Assembly (NCBI GenBank): GCA_963210315.1
Contig: OY723316.1
Coordinates: forward strand, 1,240,001 to 1,304,000
DNA: 64,000 bases
From: Rhynchopus euleeides
Lineage: Eukaryota; Euglenozoa; Diplonemea; Diplonemida; Diplonemidae
Reading direction: 5' to 3'
Position 1 is the first letter of the stretch. The number at the start of each line of letters is the position of its first letter. The notes beneath the pieces are model-generated. The model saw only the letters and a program-made list of their open reading frames with translations. It was not told where the DNA came from and made no database searches. This document shows, piece by piece, positions 21,368 through 32,161 of this stretch. The translations under genes and the position numbers were made by a program.

Positions 21368-24300
21368 ATGGCAAGCGAGGCGGACAATTTGCAGTTTATG
21401 CTGCAAGGTTTGGGGATCGACTGCAACAGCGCACCACAGCAGCCGCAGGGGCTCAGCCGCGACTCTTCGGTATGCCGCAAGCCTTTCTGCGATGATGCCG
21501 TGCAGGCAAACAGAGAGGTTCCCTCTGCCATGGATAGGCCCAACGCTAGAGGTGGCCAACACATGCATTGCACACAACAAACTGCAGCGCGCACACACAG
21601 GGGGGGTGGGCTGACCCGTGCAGGGATTAACCCACCTTAAAAGGTGATGAACACACACATGCGTGAATATTTGTATACCGTATACGTAAATATTTTGGAA
21701 CGTAAATATTATGGAACGTAAATATTTTGGAACGCTGGTGGGTTGGCGTTCCAGATTTTTTTCGTTCCATAATATTTACAGGGCTTTCTGCGACTCGGGG
21801 ACTTGGACCAGGTGATCGGACGGCATGCAGAGTCCCTGACGGGACCTACTCGTGCACTTTTCGCGCGATTCCTGACGCAAGCCGTCCTCACCACCGAGTC
21901 CCCAACTGGCCCTGTAAATATTTTGGAACGTAAATATTATGGAACGGACCGGCCAAAAATGGGCCCGTTCCATAATATTTACGTTCCATAATATTTACGT
22001 ATACGGTATTAGCGTAGGCACACCGAGCATCCCGCTCTTGGTGTGATCACATCACCACTGCCTCACACACACCTGCCTGCCTGTCACCACCGCCCCCCTG
22101 CAGGACGAGCATGCCACTGAGGACTTCTCCACCTCAGGAGTGTCGGATTCTGCAACCGATGCCGGCGCACTGGGCGACCTTGCAGAAAGGTGTGTTTCAG
22201 ACCTGCATGTGGGACGTAAGTGAAGGGAGATTTATCTTGGTGCCCGGATCTGGGGGGGGGGGGGTGGGGGTGTTTTGTGGGATCCTGCAATCTGCTCCCC
22301 ACCCCCCCCCCCCCCTACCCCACCCCACCCCACCCCCTCTCGCCACCACAGGGTGCTGGGCTACATGTCAAAAAGCGAAATCGTGACGCATGAGACAAAC
22401 GCCTCGTGGGACCGGGTTGCGAGCGACCAGACGCTGCAGAGGTCCGCCACAGCGCCGCAGTTCTTCGGCGGCGGGGAGGACATGGACGCGGAAATGTTCC
22501 AGCAGCTGCTCAGTTCCTCGACGCAGCAGCAGCAGCACGCGATGCACCAGATGCTGACGGAGCTGACGCAGCAGTACAGCAATGCGCCGCACGGTGCCAA
22601 CGGGGCCTCCTCTTCGCTCCCGAAGCTGGACACCGTGGTGCCGCCATCCATTCTCAACATCCCACTGCTGCCCAACCTCGACGTGCTCCTGCAGAAGAAG
22701 AAGGAGAAGGAGCGCCAGCTGCAGCAGCAGGAGGAGCGGCGCCTGGAGAGATATGCGAAGCAGAAGGAGCAGGCAGCGGCAGCGGCGGCGGCTGCGGCGG
22801 CCGCACAGCCTGACGGGGGCTCGCAGGACGAGGATGGGGATGACGTGAAGGAGGGCGGCAAGAAGCGGCGGCGGCGGCGCAGAAAGCCTAAGAAGGATCG
22901 GAAGGTGTGTTGTAGGTTGCAGCAAGGCTGTGTGTGTGGGGCGGGGGGGGGGGGGGGCGGGGGGTGTGTTTCAGTCGTTCGAAGAAACACACCAACTGCC
23001 GTTGCTACCCTTCCCTCTTGTGTGGCCCACCCGGTTGCATTAGTTTGCAGGATTGTGTACACAAGGAGAAGTGGGGGTCTGCTTTCCAACAAAAAAACAA
23101 CTTTACGATCCAGCGGGGTGGGGGGGGGGGTAGGCCCCCAGATCACGGTGGGATCTTGTAAATTTTACATGTATAACTACAAGTATAATACATGTATTAT
23201 ACATGTATAATACTTGCATGTCAACTATTATACATGTATATGCCTGAAATATACATGTAAAATACATGTATATCAAGTAAAATAGCATATAATTGCAGTT
23301 AAATTATGAGCCATAATTTCACGCGAGTGAGTAGGGGTCACGAGTCGGTTAAACCCACGAGCGAAGCGAGTGGGTTTACAGAGACGAGTGCCCCCTACTC
23401 ACTCAAGTGAAAATTTCTGGCTCATAATTTTCTGAAATTAGGCTTTTTTTTGTACAAAAATTATGGACGAGTCACAAATTTGTTAGGGTGTGTGTGATTT
23501 GGCCTGTTTTGGGGTGGCGTGTAATTATGGCCATATTTACACGCCAGAAAATAAACCTTAAGAAAATGCCTAGAAATAATTATACTGGGCGTGTAATTAT
23601 CCCGTGTAATTATGAGAATATTTAAACGCCTCCCTAACAAATTTGTGAAGAGTCCATAATTAGAGTACAAAAAATACAAGTATAATACTTGCATGTCAAC
23701 TATTATACTTGTATTTTTACTTGATATACATGTATTTTACATGTATATTTCAGGCATATACATGTACCGTATACGTAAATATTATGGAACGTAAATATTA
23801 TGGAACGGGCCCATTTTTGGCCGGTCCGTTCCATAATATTTACGTTCCAAAATATTTACAGGGCCAGTTGGGGACTCGGTGGTGAGGACGGCTTGCGTCA
23901 GGAATCGCACGAAAAGTGCACGAGTAGGTCCCGTCAGGGACTCTGTACGCCGTCCGATCACCTGGTCCAAGTCCCCGAGTCGCAGAAAGCCCTGTAAATA
24001 TTATGGAACGAAAAAAATCTGGAACGCCAACCCACCAGCGTTCCATAATATTTACGTTCCATAATATTTACGTTCCATAATATTTACGTTCCATAATATT
24101 TACGTATACGGTATTATACATGTATAATACCGTATACGTAAATATTTTGGAACGTAAATATTATGGAACGTAAATATTATGGAACGTAAATATTTTGGAA
24201 CGCTGGTGGGTTGGCGTTCCAGATTTTTTTCGTTCCATAATATTTACAGGGCTTTCTGCGACTCGGGGACTTGGACCAGGTGATCGGACGGCATACAGAG

Positions 24301-27300
24301 TCCCTGACGGGACCTACTCGTGCACTTTTCGCGCGATTCCTGACGCAAGCCGTCCTCACCACCGAGTCCCCAACTGGCCCTGTAAATATTATGGAACGTA
24401 AATATTATGGAACGGACCGGCCAAAAATGGGCCCGTTCCATAATATTTACGTTCCATAATATTTACGTATACGGTAGTTGACATGCAAGTATTATACCGT
24501 ATACGTAAATATTATGGAACGTAAATATTATGGAACGGGCCCATTTTTGGCCGGTCCGTTCCATAATATTTACGTTCCATAATATTTACAGGGCCAGTTG
24601 GGGACTCGGTGGTGAGGACGGCTTGCGTCAGGAATCGCGCGAAAAGTGCACGAGTAGGTCCCGTCAGGGACTCTGTATGCCGTCCGATCACCTGGTCCAA
24701 GTCCCCGAGTCGCAGAAAGCCCTGTAAATATTGTGGAACGAAAAAAATCTGGAACGCCAACCCACCAGCGTTCCAAAATATTTACGTTCCATAATATTTA
24801 CGTTCCATAATATTTACGTTCCAAAATATTTACGTATACGGTACATGTATAATACATGTATATACTTGTAGTTATACATGTAAAATTTACAAGATCCCAC
24901 CGTGATGTCCTTGAGAAAAACTGTAATTTTTTTGAAATATCCAGGTCTGGAGGTCAACAGTGCCCACCCCCAAACCCACTCCGGATATGAATTTCCGGAG
25001 GTTTTTACCCACTTTTAGGCCCACCAACCCTCATTTTTGGTAAAACACACCCCGTGTGGTAGAGAAAATACGGCAAGAGTCTCGGTGGGTCGGAAGAGCA
25101 GATGGTTCCCGCAACAGCTCCCGGGGAGCGGCGGGTATTTCGCATAGGATGCCGGATGTGTGAACACGTTTGTGCGGTTTGCCCTGTGTTGTGTGAACAT
25201 ATGTGTATGTGTGTGTGTATGCTCCACCCAACCCGACACATTTTCTGTACTTCAGACAGGTAAGGTCACTCGACACGCGGGGGGGGGGGTTTTTGTGTGT
25301 GTTTTTTCTGCCAGCCGACATCACTAGCGCCAGCGAGAAAAAATAAAGCGATTTACTAATCGCCAACTCGCGATCAGGCGTTTCCAGGCAGAAAACAGTG
25401 CGTGCTAGATCACGGTTTGTTACGACAGAGCGACCAGAGCAGACTTCGACGCAGGTGCTAGATCACCGCCTTTTACCACAGAGCGACCAGAGCAGACTTC
25501 GACGCAGGTGCTAGATCACCGAATTTTTTACGACAGAGCGATCAGAGCAGACTCGACGTAGGTGCTAGATCACCGCCTTTTCCCACAGAGCGACCAGAGC
25601 AGACTTCGACGCAGGTGCTAGATCACCGAATTTTTTACGACAGAGCGATCAGAGCAGACTCGACGTAGGTGCTAGATCACCGCCTTTTTACCACAGAGCG
25701 ACCAGAGCAGACTTCGACGCAGGTGCTAGATCACCGAATTTTTTACGACAGAGCGATCAGAGCAGACTCGACGTAGGTGCTAGATCACCGCCTTTTACCA
25801 CAGAGCGACCAGAGCAGACTTCGACGCAGGTGCTAGATCACCGCCTTTTACCACAGAGCGACCAGAGCAGACTTCGACGCAGGTGCTAGATCACCGCCTT
25901 TTACCACAGAGCGACCAGAGCAGATTTCGACGCAGGTGCTAGATCACCGAATTTTTTACGACAGAGCGATCAGAGCAGACTCGACGTAGGTGCTAGATCA
26001 CCGCCTTTTTACCACAGAGCGACCAGAGCAGACTTCGACGCAGGTGCTAGATCACCGAATTTTTTACGACAGAGCGATCAGAGCAGACTCGACGTAGGTG
26101 CTAGATCACCCCTTTTACCACAGAGCGACCAGAGCAGACTTCGACGCAGGTGCTAAATCACCGAGTTTTTTACGACAGAGCGATCAGAGCAGACTCGACG
26201 TAGGTGCTAGATCACCGCTTTTTACCACAGAGCGACCAGAGCAGACTTCGACGCAGGTGCTAGATCACCGAATTTTTTCTACGACAGGGCGATCAGAGCA
26301 GACTCGACGCAGGTGCTAGATCACCCATGTCGGACATGCACCCCCACGACATGGACTGGTTGGGGGTGCCAGTCGTGACGGGGTACGGGGATCCGGAAGT
26401 GGCAGTGGACACCTGCGTGTTCACGCCACACTGCCAGGCGGAGCACACCTCGCGGGGAAGGGGCCATTGCAGCACTTGCGGGCGGGCGGCCTGTAAGACC
26501 TGCATCCGGGCTTTCCTCCCGAAAAACGTGTCTGGGGATTTTGTGCAGGGTTTGGGGGAACCGACGTGGGTGTGCCCGATGTGCGCGATGGAGCAACATC
26601 GCGACAATCCCCCGGGGGACACTCGGGATCCCGACTCCCTGTCCCTCTCGGAGGACCCCCACGACGCGTCGCTGGGGGCGTCGGACGACGAGTCGTCGCT
26701 GAGGCAGCCGGGTGTCGACACACAGGGGGAACTGCGCGCGACGATCGCCGCTTTGGCAAAACGGGTGGACACGCTAGAGCGCGAGAAGCCCCCCCTCCTT
26801 TTGCGGATCCAGCAACTGGAGTTTGAGACTAAAAATCTCAAAAAGCAGCTGGGGGCCACCCTGGCACCGGAGTTCTCGCCTCACACAGTGGGGACATGGC
26901 GGGACCTGGAGGTGCCCGCGATCCGGGAGAAGATCCGGGACAGATGCAGGAAGGCCTTCAGGGAAGACGCCCTGCCCGTGAACATCGAGGACGCGAAGGC
27001 GTACGAGTACGACGTCGCACAGTATCTCAGCACACTGACGAACACACTGGACCTCATCACCGACGGCGAACCCCCGAAGGAGGGCATCATCCGCATGCTG
27101 CACTCCAACATCAACCAGCTGACAGGGATTACGCAGCTGGGGCTGTACGGCCCGAAGCACCGGAGGGAGTACGTGGCGAGGGCTGAAATCATCGCGCCAA
27201 AGGATTTCTCGGAGACGGCCCAGCGGCGCCTGCTGAAAGGAGTGGCTGAAGAGGCAAAGAAGGAGGGGGAGCACCGCGGACGGGACGGGGACAGGAGGGA

Positions 27301-30300
27301 CCGTGACTACCGGAACTCACGCCAGCAGAGGTCCGTCCCGGCCCACAGCCGCGACAGGAAGCAGGCAGCACCACCTACGACTCGCGATCGTGACTGGGAC
27401 AGAAAGGCGCCGGGCGGAAAGCCGGGAAAGGACCGGCAGTGACTGGCCTTGAGGCCGGTCCCTCCACCTCCCGCACCGATGCAGCGGGAAGCAACAGAAC
27501 CCCCCCTGACAACAACTCAGCGAGAGAAGATTTTAAGATCGGCAAGGCAGACACTGGCGGACTGCCTCTCGGAGTCATATTGGCGCAGCATCAGGAGCTG
27601 TTACAGACGGTACCGAAGGTTCAAGGAAAACTGGGAAAAGGGGCGGGGGCGGATCTCCCACGACATGGCAATCATCCTCTGGACGGCAAAACTCCGATGC
27701 ATCGACTCGAGGACACGGAGCACAGCGCTGCAGTACACGGTCAACATCGGAGCGGCACTGAAGCGGTACGAGGGGGTGCAGCTCGGGGAGAGCCAGGAAC
27801 TCATGGATTACAGAAGGGGACTCAAGAAACAGGGTGCTCTGCGGGCCCAGCAGCAGAAGCCCCCTGCGACGGCACCGGAGGTGGAAGACATCATCGAAGC
27901 GGAGAGGCGGAGTTTAGTACAGCTGGCCATCTCAATCTGCTGGGCGGGGGCGGCGCGTCTGGCAGACGTGCGGGGCTTGTTGGCGAAGGAGGTGCGTATC
28001 CGGGCGGACGGGGTGGTGGCGGTGCAGTGGTGCAACACAAAGGGGGACCCATGGAAGCTCGGTCGTTTCACGGGTCTGGAGCTGCCACCAAAACAGCTCG
28101 GACGTCTCCGCCGCCTCCTGTCATCCACAACGAGCCCCCTGCAGTGCCTTTTCGAGGGGGTGTCTTACCACAAGGTGGCGAGGGCGGTGAAACGCATCAA
28201 CCCTGCTCTGACCCCACATTCACTACGTCGGGGAGCGATACATCATTTGGCCCTGCAGGGGACGCCGTTGGACGACATCCAAACACTGAGCAGACACGCA
28301 ACAAAGGAGGCCATGTTGAGGTACTGCCCGACAGCGGCGCTGGAGCAGGTGTCACGCACGGCAGCCACGTCCCGAAAAATGCGCGGAACGGGGACACAGT
28401 GACCAATCACCTTCTGCGGGCAAAGATCCCCTCGCTGTCCTGGCTACCTAGAACGCGAAAGTACGTGAGGGACGGCAGCATTCCACCAGAGGGGTCACAG
28501 GAGCAGGTCGATGCCTCGGGTCTGCATGACGACACGTTTGGGCCTGGCCTGGACACGCTGTACGACGACTGCTTCGCAGTGAGGGTATCATCTCGGAGGG
28601 CGCGGCCCCCCGCCACTAGATCCACACCGGCGCCGGGCACGGAATACATCGCGCCGAGGCCATTTTTTGGCATTTTTTTCGCTTTTCTGGGGTGAGTCCT
28701 GTGCAAGGTGGTTGCAGGGTCATTTTCGGGTAAAAATGTGCATTTTAACGCACTTCTACTGGTCCTAGAGGCCCTGGATGGTATACAATGTGCCCCAGGG
28801 ATGCCTAGGGTACATTTTTCACCCGAAAACCACCCAACATGGGGTCCAGTCGCCCAAATTTTATCATTTTTTCGTAAAATTGGGACATTTACCCCACATG
28901 GGCGAAACCCCCATTTTTCACAGTTTTTTCAAAATATCGGACCGAATTTGGGCAATTCGGTGTAGAAAACCTGTTCCGACAGGCCCATACACCCCTTTTA
29001 GGGCATTCCCAGTGGTTTCTGGGTGGTTATTGGGTTATAGGGTGCCTACAACATGGCTGCAGGATGTGTGCAGGGTCCTCCAACATCGTTGCAGGGTCCT
29101 TTTTTTGGGTAAAAAAAAGGCATTTTCACACACTTCTACTGGTCCTAGAGGCCCTGGATGGTATACAATGTACCCCAGGGATGCCTAGGGTACGTTTTTC
29201 ACCCGAAAACCACCCAAAATGGGGTCTAGTTGCCCCGATTTTGTCATTTTTTCATGGAAATCGGGATTTTGCCCATAATGGGCGAAACCCCCTTTTTTCA
29301 CCGATTTTTCAAAAATTCGGGCCGAAAATGGGCTGACGCGCCCTCGGCGGCCGCCGACGATGATGATGATGGACCCCCATCTGAGGGATGTGAGACCGCA
29401 CTGGGACAGGTTGCCACTGAGAGCGCCGCCAGTTATGTTTATGAGAGTGGCCCAGTGCCAGAGAGGGTGGAACCCCCCTGTTCGGATGTGTCTTCTCCTG
29501 GTGTGGACGAGGTTGTGGCATGCTGCGACCTCGAGCTACCGCCAGCCCCTTCTCTCTCTTCCCTGCCTCTTCCTAGCTTGCTTAAGAGGCTGGCTGACGT
29601 GCGGGACGTGGCTGATGCCGCGCCTTTCAATAAAAGACAAGCTACCTGCACCGTAGTCAGCTCCTTGAGTGGTCCTTGTCCTGATATCTCGTCGCTTAGA
29701 CCTTTCCCCAACGTGGCATCCCCTCCCCCTTTGCCGGAGAACACCCCACCTCCCTTTCGTCTTGTCACTGACCCGGGTACACAGACAACCGGCGGGCTCG
29801 GCAAATCAACAAAGGTGCTTTCATCAAAGCGCACTGCCCAGTCGTCGCAGTCTGAACCTGGATTCACCTTCCTGCCCCCTCATGTCCCATCTGCCGCAAA
29901 GAGAGAGGCGGATGCCCTTGGCGCGCCCGACATCCCGCCACCGGGAAAAACGCCTGCAACTTGCGCAACGGTTAGCGCCTTGGACGTCCGGCCTTTCCCA
30001 GGCTTACTTCCCCTACCCCTCTGCAAGGGTACTCATTGCCCCTCGTTCCTCTCACCCCGCCCCCTGGGCGCCCCTGTTTCGAAAACAAAGGCCGTTGGGC
30101 AATCTGACTCGAAACCTCCAGCAGTGGCTACCGGCTTCCTGTTTGATGCGCCAAGCAGGCCACTCACTACAGCTAAAGTCAAGGCATGGAGGTGGTTACT
30201 TCCCCCTTGCGCGATTGACCCCATTCCCCACAAGGTTCGTCTGTCGAAGATCCATCGGCAGAAACGTTTCCGAGCCCGGGCTTTCCCTTTTGACCCCCCC

Positions 30301-32161
30301 CGCCAGATCAGGCGTTCATCAGACTTCCTTCCCAGTAAGTGGAAGGTCCCGCGCTATTTTCAACGCGCGGCCGAGGTATCACCCTCCGAGCTTCATTCGG
30401 TGGAGCCTCCGACCTTCAGTGTTCACGTGCCTTTCCCTATTTTAACAAAAGAAAGGAGCAGATCGCGCCCGTGTGGTGTGACTTAGTAAATGACTTGGAT
30501 AGCGTATCAGTTCTCGTGCGTCGTCTTTCGTAGACGTTCTGTACGATGCGGATCCGCTAATCCAACATAGCAAACGAAAATGGGCGACTAAGTGTGAAAA
30601 ACCGGTTTCATTGGGTCCCCAGACATATTTTTGAGGCGGGTACACCCATTTTAGGTGCCAATAACCCTTGTTTGGGGTCGGAAAAATTTTTATTGGGGGT
30701 CTTCGCTCCGGGTCAATTTGGGTCAACTTGGGTCAATTTGGGTCACCCTGGGGTTTTTCACCTTAGGAAAATGGGGGGCTTCGCTCCGGGTCAATCTGGG
30801 TCAGCTTGGGTCAGTGACCCGGAGCGAAGCCCCCCCCCTTAGGTGACCAAAAATAGGTGAAAATTTTTGCCTATTTTCCCTTGTGTCAAACTTGGAGTCT
30901 GACCCAAAAATCGGAATCTGTGACCCATGGTTTATATGGGCAAACCTGAAAATTTCCGACTTTTTCCCCAATTTTTCCCACTTCCTGGCCATACCTTTCC
31001 CGACCCAAAATCAAACAAATGCAGCGGAAAATGGCCAAAAATAGGCCAAAAAACCCCAAATTTTTTCCTATGGGAACGAACATTACAAATTTTTCAAGTA
31101 CATCTGGTCCCCTAGGGGGGGGGGGGGCACAGATATAATTTCCCCACACAAAAAAGGGACTGCCGGGTTTCTTTATTACAGTAAAAGGCACCTTTTTTCG
31201 TACGAAAAAAGTTCGTACGATTTTCAAATTTCGTACGATTTTCGTACGAAACTTATTCGTATTAGGACTATTTCTTCTGGAGTTGTGAACAATTTGTTGC
31301 AGTGCTTCTCGCCCGTTCGGTGGGCCACCAGGAGGGGAGGGGCCCGGTGTGAAAATGAAAACAACTTCGTACGAAAATAGTTCGTACGATTTTCAGATTT
31401 CGTACGATTTTCGTACGAAATTTATTCATATTAGACCTAATTCGTACGAAAACACGTGCCTTTTACTGTATTTTACGCACACTTGTGAGCAGAAAATGTC
31501 ACTCCACCACAGCCAAACGTGCTCCGCACACCACTAGCCTCCCCCATCACAGGAGTTGAGGTTTTGTGTGTGGAAGCGTCAACGCGAGTGACATTTTTGT
31601 TGGTGCAACCGGTTCCCAGACACCCACACCCACACCCACACCGGGGGTGGACTAGGACCCGTGCAGGGTTAACCCACCTAAAAAGTGGTCAACACACCCA
31701 CACCCACACCACACCCCTCTCCCCCGCAGGACGAGGCCTACTGGAAGAACGCCCCCGAGGCTGCGCAGTGCATGATCGTGCCTGTCAGCGAGATGGACGA
31801 GCAGGACGACAAGCCCTTATCGGACAGGCCGCGCGCTGCTGACGGCGAGCTGAGCGCCGACGCCTCCCCAACCCCTGCAGGCCCCTCCTCCGCTGACCCA
31901 GGCGCCGCCGGGTCGCAGGGCGGACGCAGGCGGAGAGGCGGGCAGAAGAGCAGCGTGAAGGACACCACAGGCCGGGACAAGGGCCTGGCAGGGCGGAGGT
32001 CCGAGCACTCCGTCGGGTTTGTCGGCCTGGACGACGGGCCCATGTCAGGTGCGCCGCTTTCAGGGATATCTCTGCTCCCGCCGGAGGCGTTCGCCCCGAT
32101 GGCAACGACAGGCTCCGAGCTCCCGTTCAGTCTTTCGGTGTTCAACTACGCGAATGGCTGA
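21368..32161 (+). CDS. Four-exon gene of unknown function with an 8.8-kb intron
   Basis: I do not recognise the family. Exons 21368-21469, 22104-22189, 22352-22904 and 31730-32161 join in frame (phases 0, 2, 0) to give about 390 aa. Each junction is GT-AG with a C-rich acceptor (CCCCCCTGCAG, TCGCCACCACAG, CTCCCCCGCAG). Exon 1 starts MASEADNLQFMLQGLGIDCN. Exon 3 contains VLGYMSKSEIVTHETNASWD, a Gln-rich stretch, ILNIPLLPNLDVLLQKKKEK, an Arg/Glu/Lys charged helix, poly-Ala and the basic cluster GGKKRRRRRRKPKKDRK, which could be a nuclear or nucleolar signal. Exon 4 starts DEAYWKNAPEAAQCMIVPVS, has a Gly/Arg patch (GGRRRRGGQK) and ends SVFNYANG. Consistent phases and biased composition favour a real gene. 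The first exon is the least certain. Confidence 0.62.
21678..22006. mobile_element. MITE copy A (GTTCCATAATATTTAC family)
   Basis: A 329-bp copy between TA dinucleotides (21676-77, 22007-08) inside the first intron of the four-exon gene. Ends are CCGTATACGTAAATATT and its inverse. Subterminal arrays repeat GTAAATATTATGGAACG or its T variant. The core contains GGGCTTTCTGCGACTCGGGG. It is slightly shorter than copies B-D because it has fewer subterminal units. Non-coding and non-autonomous. Confidence 0.9.
23767..24111. mobile_element. MITE copy B
   Basis: A 345-bp copy in the opposite orientation to copy A, between TA at 23765-66 and 24112-13. Ends CCGTATACGTAAATATT and inverse; the core matches copies C and D with scattered differences. 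Confidence 0.9.
24130..24474. mobile_element. MITE copy C
   Basis: A 345-bp copy in the same orientation as copy A, between TA at 24128-29 and 24475-76. Core includes ACTTGGACCAGGTGATCGGA. Confidence 0.9.
24497..24841. mobile_element. MITE copy D
   Basis: A 345-bp copy in reverse orientation, between TA at 24495-96 and 24842-43. Removing it and one TA restores the arm sequence ACATGTATAATACTTGC seen intact in the left arm at about 23201. Confidence 0.9.
25404..26326 (+). repeat. 53-54 bp tandem array, 18 copies
   Basis: Eighteen occurrences of GCTAGATCAC (one CTAAATCAC) spaced 51-57 bp. Two unit types mix: one with CCGCCTTTTACCACAGAGCG and CTTCGACGCAGGT, the other with CCGAATTTTTTACGACAGAG and CTCGACGTAGGT, often alternating to give a higher-order unit of about 107 bp. 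The last unit runs directly into the start codon at 26327. The array may be the 5' regulatory or terminal repeat of the tyrosine-recombinase element. Confidence 0.88.
26327..27442 (+). CDS. Zinc-finger, coiled-coil protein of the tyrosine-recombinase element
   Basis: 371 aa starting MSDMHPHDMDWLG directly after the tandem array. Residues about 29-85 hold a Cys/His-rich zinc-binding region (HCSTCGRAACKTC and WVCPMC). An acidic Ser-rich linker follows, then a coiled coil (TLEREKPPLLLRIQQLEFET), a helical middle (RKAFREDALPVNIEDAKAYE) and a very basic Arg/Asp tail suited to nucleic-acid binding. This layout is Gag-like or that of an accessory DNA-binding protein. The recombinase frame starts 36 bp after its stop, so the two are probably expressed together. 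Confidence 0.75.
   Translation: MSDMHPHDMDWLGVPVVTGYGDPEVAVDTCVFTPHCQAEHTSRGRGHCSTCGRAACKTCIRAFLPKNVSGDFVQGLGEPTWVCPMCAMEQHRDNPPGDTRDPDSLSLSEDPHDASLGASDDESSLRQPGVDTQGELRATIAALAKRVDTLEREKPPLLLRIQQLEFETKNLKKQLGATLAPEFSPHTVGTWRDLEVPAIREKIRDRCRKAFREDALPVNIEDAKAYEYDVAQYLSTLTNTLDLITDGEPPKEGIIRMLHSNINQLTGITQLGLYGPKHRREYVARAEIIAPKDFSETAQRRLLKGVAEEAKKEGEHRGRDGDRRDRDYRNSRQQRSVPAHSRDRKQAAPPTTRDRDWDRKAPGGKPGKDRQ
27479..28402 (+). CDS. Tyrosine recombinase
   Basis: 307 aa from the ATG at 27479 (MQREATEPPL). The N-terminal half is helical and basic (SYWRSIRSCYRRYRRFKENW), as in core-binding domains. The C-terminal half has the family signature in order: the first Arg in GAARLADVRGL, HSLRRG with the His-x-x-Arg pair, then SRHATKEAMLRYC supplying the His and the nucleophilic Tyr. 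Such enzymes cut and rejoin DNA through a 3'-phosphotyrosine. It is the integrase of the element. A long open frame overlaps it in another phase and continues to 28695; whether that is used is unknown. Confidence 0.88.
   Translation: MQREATEPPLTTTQREKILRSARQTLADCLSESYWRSIRSCYRRYRRFKENWEKGRGRISHDMAIILWTAKLRCIDSRTRSTALQYTVNIGAALKRYEGVQLGESQELMDYRRGLKKQGALRAQQQKPPATAPEVEDIIEAERRSLVQLAISICWAGAARLADVRGLLAKEVRIRADGVVAVQWCNTKGDPWKLGRFTGLELPPKQLGRLRRLLSSTTSPLQCLFEGVSYHKVARAVKRINPALTPHSLRRGAIHHLALQGTPLDDIQTLSRHATKEAMLRYCPTAALEQVSRTAATSRKMRGTGTQ
28717..29333. repeat. Two diverged copies of a unit about 0.36 kb apart
   Basis: Copies at about 28717-28965 and 29085-29333 share ACTTCTACTGGTCCTAGAGG, CCCTGGATGGTATACAATGT and CCCCAGGGATGCCTAGGGTA. 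Both end in A/T-run DNA. Non-coding. Confidence 0.75.
29340..30486 (+). CDS. Long Pro/Ser-rich open frame, unrecognised
   Basis: About 380 codons open from the end of the duplicated unit to the stop at 30486. It starts with an Asp run (AADDDDDGPPSEG), has repeated Pro-rich segments (FPNVASPPPLPENTPPPF) and ends basic (KVRLSKIHRQKRFRARAFPF). No ATG lies near the start of the coding-like part, so it may be an exon or a fragment of a mobile-element gene. I recognise no family. Long openness in a GC-rich region is weak evidence on its own. Confidence 0.35.
30499..30577. repeat. Short dispersed repeat, copy 1 of 2
   Basis: About 80 bp containing GATAGCGTATCAGTTCTCGT and GCGTCGTCTTTCGT, repeated at about 37883-37960 with a few substitutions. 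The closing GCTAATCCA resembles, in inverse, TTGGATTAGCAGATCTGCA at about 40350. Possibly a MITE end or small RNA-like unit; function unknown. Confidence 0.65.
31177..31470. mobile_element. TIR element with TTCGTACGAA words
   Basis: The span includes TA at both ends. Ends are CAGTAAAAGGCAC and GTGCCTTTTACTG. Arms hold about four to five copies each of the palindrome TTCGTACGAA or TTCGTACGATTTTC. The centre is about 100 bp unrelated to the arms. The CAGT terminus and TA flank fit Tc1/mariner-like MITEs. Confidence 0.85.
31475..31602. repeat. S-type MITE, shortened copy
   Basis: Starts TTACGCACACTTGTGAGC, then GAAAATGTCACT, and ends GAGTGACATTTTT after GAAGCGTCAACGC. It lacks the internal ATCACAAACAAAATACGAG segment of the fuller copy at 40605-40768. 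The AAAATGTCACT ends are inverted repeats. Confidence 0.75.

Larger units (their letters stand above)
23142..24903. mobile_element. Outer inverted-repeat element hosting MITEs B, C and D
   Basis: The left arm (23142-23283) starts ATCACGGTGGGATCTTGTAA and the right end (24844-24903) is its inverse. The arms are rich in ACATGTATAATAC-type palindromic words. The left arm is uninterrupted. The right arm is broken by three MITE copies. Between the arms lie a foldback of about 130 bp (23303-23441, AAATTATGAGCCA arms around GTGAGTAGGGG) and a third nested element of about 200 bp (23462-23660, arms ATTATGGAC and CACAAATTTGTTAGGG). Non-coding. Confidence 0.8.
25404..28700 (+). mobile_element. Tyrosine-recombinase mobile element (Crypton/DIRS-like)
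   Basis: Parts in order: the tandem array, a zinc-finger/coiled-coil Gag-like frame (26327-27442) and a tyrosine-recombinase frame (27479-28402). No reverse transcriptase was recognised in the window, so a Crypton-like DNA element or a partial DIRS-kin element are both possible. The two frames look whole. The 3' limit is uncertain and is placed where the coding texture ends. It lies in the sense direction within the large intron of the four-exon gene. Confidence 0.75.
22905..31729 (+). other. 8.8-kb intron with nested mobile DNA
   Basis: Bounded by the donor AAG|GTGTGTTG and the acceptor CTCCCCCGCAG. It contains, in order, a nested inverted-repeat composite (23142-24903), a 53-54 bp tandem array (25404-26326), a tyrosine-recombinase element (to about 28700), a 0.36-kb duplicated unit (28717-29333), a long Pro-rich open frame (29340-30486), a short dispersed repeat (30499-30577), a CGTACG-rich TIR element (31177-31470) and an S-type repeat (31475-31602). 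Without it the gene would span only about 2 kb. Confidence 0.6.

Noticed and set aside
25404-26326. Possible CRISPR array
   Set aside because: The whole 53-54 bp unit is repeated; there are no unique spacers and the setting is an intron in a eukaryote-type locus.
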